A stretch of 64,000 nucleotides of DNA from Emticicia sp. CRIBPO. GTDB lineage: Bacteria > Bacteroidota > Bacteroidia > Cytophagales > Spirosomataceae. The position numbers were made by a program, and so were the translations under genes. The stretch lies in NCBI RefSeq assembly GCF_009905725.1, contig NZ_JAAAKV010000006.1, positions 124,001 through 188,000 on the forward strand, read 5' to 3'. Numbering within the stretch: position 1 is the first letter of the stretch; every line of letters starts with the position of its first letter. The notes under the pieces are model-generated. The model did no database searches and was not told the origin of the DNA. It was given only the letters and a program-made list of their open reading frames with translations. Positions 60,948-64,000 of this stretch are shown here, in pieces.

Positions 60948-61517
60948 TCACCGCCCGTCTCTGCAGCTGATTTGCCAGTCCCGTGTAAATTCCCTCGCTT
61001 CTTCCAATTGCGTAAGAATCTCCCGGAAACCCCGCTCACTGACTATAAGTCCTGCCTGAAAAGCCCTGGCAAAACTGACCATGTCTTCCATGGAATGGCA
61101 TATTCCGGCGGTGGTGTAAGCGGCATAGGTCTGTGGGTCGCAAACTCTAGTCACCGGGCTTTCGCTGACAAAATAGCTTTCGATCATTTTTAACGGAGCC
61201 ATAATACGGGTATTTATAATCTGTTCATAAAGCAGTCTGTAAAAGCTTTCTGCAGCTGTTGAAAGACAGACAAACCCGTCTTGCTCTACGAGATATTCCT
61301 TCTCCTTGCGATAAGAAGCGATTACCTCTCCTTTCCGGACCATGGCCCGGGCGAAGGGAGCTTCAAAAGGGAGTTTTGCTGAAGCTTTCTTTACCAGTCC
61401 AGCCACCTGGCTTTCCGGCACTTTGAGATCGGTTGCTGGTTCGTCGTGATATTCACAGGCTTGTAATGAACCCACCAGTATTATTGCGACGATGCATCTC
61501 AACAATGAATTTTTCAT
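60948..61517 (-). CDS. Lipoprotein of unknown function
   Basis: About 189 aa from the ATG at 61517, giving lipoprotein signal KNSLLRCIVAIILVGSLQAC (the longer frame overlaps the next gene's coding end). The stretch CHSMEDMVSFARAFQAGLIV has a faint resemblance to the STxxDMxxFxRALLxGxLL helix of serine beta-lactamase-like hydrolases, but the SxxK active site is not visible, so activity is unlikely. 31 bp after the 509-aa lipoprotein gene. Confidence 0.6.
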   Translation of the reverse strand: MKNSLLRCIVAIILVGSLQACEYHDEPATDLKVPESQVAGLVKKASAKLPFEAPFARAMVRKGEVIASYRKEKEYLVEQDGFVCLSTAAESFYRLLYEQIINTRIMAPLKMIESYFVSESPVTRVCDPQTYAAYTTAGICHSMEDMVSFARAFQAGLIVSERGFREILTQLEEAREFTRDWQISCRDGR

Positions 61518-61548
61518 AATTTGTTTTTTAGCTTTTTCAAAATTTACC

Positions 61549-63078
61549 TCAGTACTCAAAAGTCGTCCGGATGGTGTAGACATCTGCCTTTGTCGTGTAG
61601 GATCTGTATTTGGTCAGCAGTTCCTTCGGATAACCCTCTGCATCATAGGTGTATTTAAAATCGTAAGCTATGATTTCAGGATGTGCCCCTGTCCAGGTTT
61701 TCCACTGAACGGCCATGTTGTGCTTCGGAAGATGATTCAGAAATAAGTCAGGAATGCCCAGGTGAACGTAAGGGTTGATCAACCTGTCATAGTTGTAAAG
61801 CCCCTCTTCCAGGTTGCCGTGCCTTGAGAACTTATCCGCAAGTACACCCCCGGCATGCATGGTTTTGCTGTAATAACCGGTGTAGTCGCCATGTTCGTAG
61901 GTATACACCACATCCGCACGGTAGTCCTGCTGATGACCGGACCAGGTTTCAAGCGGGAAATAATGAACGACTGCCCTGGTCAACAAAGCCCCTTTCTTTT
62001 CTTCCATGCCGGTGAGCTTTCCTTCAGCATTGTATTGTGCGGACATTGTTTTTACCAGCCGGCTATTCTCATCGTAGCTCAGGATACCTGTGATCTTATT
62101 GTTGGTGTATTCGTACACATCCTTTTGTACCACATAGTTCGACATGTCCGGACGCTTGCCCAGCACCTGCTTCTGTTTCAGTTGCCCGTTCGGGTGGTAT
62201 TCATAACTGGTTTTAGTAAGCGGAGAGGAAGTTGTGTTTACTACCTTGGTTTCAAATACCGTCTTCAGTTTTTTTGCGGGTCTTTCACCGCCCATGGTGT
62301 ACACCATATTTTCTTTAATCTGCCCCTTCGCCAGGGTAAATTCGTCTTTGATACCCCATGTTAAAATAGAAAGCTGGTGTTTTACCGCCTTTCCTGAAAG
62401 ACTGACAGCCTGCTTGCCTCCGGCCAGGGAATAGGCATGATACGTCATTTCGTTCTTAACATCCCAGCTTCTCACCACGAGCTGGGTAGGGATACTGTCA
62501 TACACCACCTCTCCGATTCTGATGACCGGGTGAACAAAAATCTGCTTATCTGAATCCGGGTCTGTCTGGGGTTTGCCGAAGGTGCCTTCAGGATATCCGA
62601 AGCCGGAAGCTGCGTCGGAAACGGCAACGGGAAGTACTTCCAGCCTGACCTCCTTCAACGTGTTTTCATCCAGTGTCAGGGCAATGCTAAGCGGTTTTGT
62701 TACCATCAGAGCTTTCGGAGAACCCGCCACAGGCGTAGCAAACCGGGCGACTTCCTCCCCATCAGTGATAACCAGCTTTCTGATTACAAACGATCCTTTC
62801 GGTAGTTTAACGACTGCCGTGGTATATTGCCGGTCAAAAACGACAGCAGCAGACAGATTCACAACCGTGCCCTTTGCACTCTCTACAGCAAGAACCGCGG
62901 TGAGGTTATTCGGTACATCCCGGTATCCGGTCATATTTTCAAAGACAATCCTGAAGCTTCTCTGCGAAGTGGTATCCTGCGGAGGTGTGCCTGTGCCAGG
63001 CAAATCGACGATATCCGTTTTACAGGAAAAAACAACAAACAGTAACAATAAGAAGGCAAAAAATACATTAGTTTTCAT
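61549..63078 (-). CDS. Large lipoprotein with YD-repeat-like C-terminus
   Basis: About 509 aa from the ATG at 63078; lipoprotein signal KTNVFFAFLLLLFVVFSC. The N-terminal half has beta-sandwich-like strands (FRIVFENMTGYRDVPNNLTA, VVNLSAAVVFDRQYTTAVVK). The C-terminal half repeats TSYEYHPNGQLKQKQVL, DVYEYTNNKITGILSYDENS and KYTYDAEGYPKELLTKYRSY, a YD/RHS-type pattern also seen in the lipoprotein at 43375-44127. Surface role unknown. Confidence 0.7.
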   Translation of the reverse strand: MKTNVFFAFLLLLFVVFSCKTDIVDLPGTGTPPQDTTSQRSFRIVFENMTGYRDVPNNLTAVLAVESAKGTVVNLSAAVVFDRQYTTAVVKLPKGSFVIRKLVITDGEEVARFATPVAGSPKALMVTKPLSIALTLDENTLKEVRLEVLPVAVSDAASGFGYPEGTFGKPQTDPDSDKQIFVHPVIRIGEVVYDSIPTQLVVRSWDVKNEMTYHAYSLAGGKQAVSLSGKAVKHQLSILTWGIKDEFTLAKGQIKENMVYTMGGERPAKKLKTVFETKVVNTTSSPLTKTSYEYHPNGQLKQKQVLGKRPDMSNYVVQKDVYEYTNNKITGILSYDENSRLVKTMSAQYNAEGKLTGMEEKKGALLTRAVVHYFPLETWSGHQQDYRADVVYTYEHGDYTGYYSKTMHAGGVLADKFSRHGNLEEGLYNYDRLINPYVHLGIPDLFLNHLPKHNMAVQWKTWTGAHPEIIAYDFKYTYDAEGYPKELLTKYRSYTTKADVYTIRTTFEY

Positions 63079-63258
63079 GGCTTTAACGGATACAAAAATT
63101 TTAGGTCCGGACACAGCGATTCCCTGACGGAAATCTCATCCGAAAAATGATTCAGTTTAATTTTTAACATGTTTTCAGGGCTTGTAAAACCCTCCCGGGA
63201 AATTACCTGAGCCGGTAAAGGCACTGACTTATCTCAACATACGCTTTCAGCAGAAAAC

Positions 63259-63888
63259 TCACACGATACGGTTCTTCAGGGCTTTGACTACCGCCTCACT
63301 CTTGGAGTTTACCTGCAGTTTCTCATAGATATTCCTGATGTGTGACCGGACGGTATCGATCGATATATTCAGGTCGGCCGCCACCATTTTATAGCTGTTG
63401 CCATCTACCAGCGATTTCAAAACGCCTCTCTCTTTTTCAGTGAGGCCATAGTTGATATCACCCGGCAACATTCCTGCAAACATCTGCAAGACTTGTGTCG
63501 CAATAGAGGAATTCATAGGTGCCCCTCCTTCATATACATCTTTTATGGCATTGACGATGGCAGAGGGCGTGCTTTTCTTTAAGATATAGCCGTTGGCACC
63601 GTAACGGATGGCATCGTAGATGTTCCTGTTGTCATCAAAAACCGTCAGCATGATAATTTTCACGTGCTGGTTCTTTTTACGGATCATGCGTACGCCTTCA
63701 ATGCCACTGGCACCCGGCATGTCAATGTCCATCAGCACTACATCGGGCTTAAGCAGCATCACATCTGCCTGGGCTGCTTCACAGTTGGCAAACTTACCGA
63801 TTACCGCAAACTCGTCGGTCTGATCAAGCAGCATGCCCATTGTTTCGCGGAACTGCTCAGCATCGTCGTATAAAAGAACCCTTATCAT
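63259..63888 (-). CDS. NarL/LuxR-family response regulator (paralogue)
   Basis: 209 aa. Receiver with Asp54 in VLMDIDMPGASGIEGV and ILKKSTPSA; LuxR HTH LTEKERGVLKSLVDGNSYKM, DTVRSHIRNIYEKLQVNS. Both halves closely follow the regulator at 48453-49103 (shared LLKP, LMDIDMPG, IMLTVF, GYILKK, GGAPM, SYKM, KLQVNS). No kinase is adjacent within the window, so it may be an orphan or served by the kinase at 47140. Confidence 0.93.
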   Translation of the reverse strand: MIRVLLYDDAEQFRETMGMLLDQTDEFAVIGKFANCEAAQADVMLLKPDVVLMDIDMPGASGIEGVRMIRKKNQHVKIIMLTVFDDNRNIYDAIRYGANGYILKKSTPSAIVNAIKDVYEGGAPMNSSIATQVLQMFAGMLPGDINYGLTEKERGVLKSLVDGNSYKMVAADLNISIDTVRSHIRNIYEKLQVNSKSEAVVKALKNRIV

Positions 63889-64000
63889 AAGAATATCAAC
63901 TTAATATTTTAAATCACTGTCAACGGTCCGGGTTTAATAAAGTCGCTGAAAATCTTTTGTAAGCCCTTCATTGTCTTGACGATACAAATATCGTACATGC

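Overview
The window looks like a chromosomal segment of a Bacteroidota bacterium, most likely of the order Cytophagales. Reasons: two SusC/SusD outer-membrane uptake pairs, each with an ECF sigma factor and FecR anti-sigma; LytTR and NarL two-component systems; many secreted or lipoprotein genes of unknown family; promoters of the Bacteroidota type (TTG, about 20 bp, TAnnTTTG); and little sign of Shine-Dalgarno sites. No rRNA, tRNA, CRISPR array, integrase or transposase was recognised.

Layout. 1-4.7 kb: end of a TPR protein, a DUF1835 protein, small hypotheticals, and a GMC oxidoreductase with its small subunit. 4.9-13.2 kb: a complete sigma/FecR/SusC/SusD regulon ending in a secreted endonuclease/exonuclease/phosphatase-fold protein. 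13.4-17.0 kb: an ECF42-type sigma factor with a DGPF (YCII) protein, two VOC proteins, a TfoX-N protein and a conserved hypothetical. 17.0-21.5 kb: esterase, HAD phosphatase, DUF892 ferritin-like protein and a Fic enzyme with an operator array, then the remnant of a LytTR regulator (21.5-21.7 kb). 22.9-31.4 kb: a second sigma/FecR/SusC/SusD locus on the minus strand with a large secreted partner.

31.7-42.3 kb is the most unusual part. A GC-rich two-gene unit (zinc-dependent phospholipase C-like protein plus a CARDB-like protein) is followed by 1.1 kb of intergenic repeats, an XRE regulator, and a strikingly AT-rich three-gene operon. That operon encodes an unknown 131-aa protein, a HEPN-like 135-aa protein and a 1248-aa protein with an N-terminal SEC-C zinc motif and a C-terminal PD-(D/E)xK nuclease motif. 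Direct repeats of about 220-250 bp flank the XRE gene and the operon. I regard this as a candidate undescribed defence or mobile-element-conflict system. A 21-bp tandem palindromic array lies just downstream.

42.3-46.9 kb: five consecutive secreted-protein genes (crystallin-like, PLAT-like duplicate, YD-like lipoprotein, OmpA family). 47.1-52.3 kb: a NarL-type kinase/regulator pair in convergent order, a second repeat-rich gap, and a LytS/LytTR pair. 52.5-56.7 kb: a multidomain sugar dehydrogenase/cytochrome c protein and a secreted amidohydrolase. 56.8-59.2 kb: a VOC protein and MFS transporter divergent from a DeoR regulator across a 36-bp palindrome. 59.4-63.9 kb: three lipoproteins and a second NarL-type regulator.

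Four copies of an imperfect hairpin element lie in the intergenic regions near 35.8, 41.9, 42.1 and 49.6 kb. Each sits next to a TTACTTTT-type terminator, and the stems keep pairing although their sequence differs, which points to a conserved structured element.
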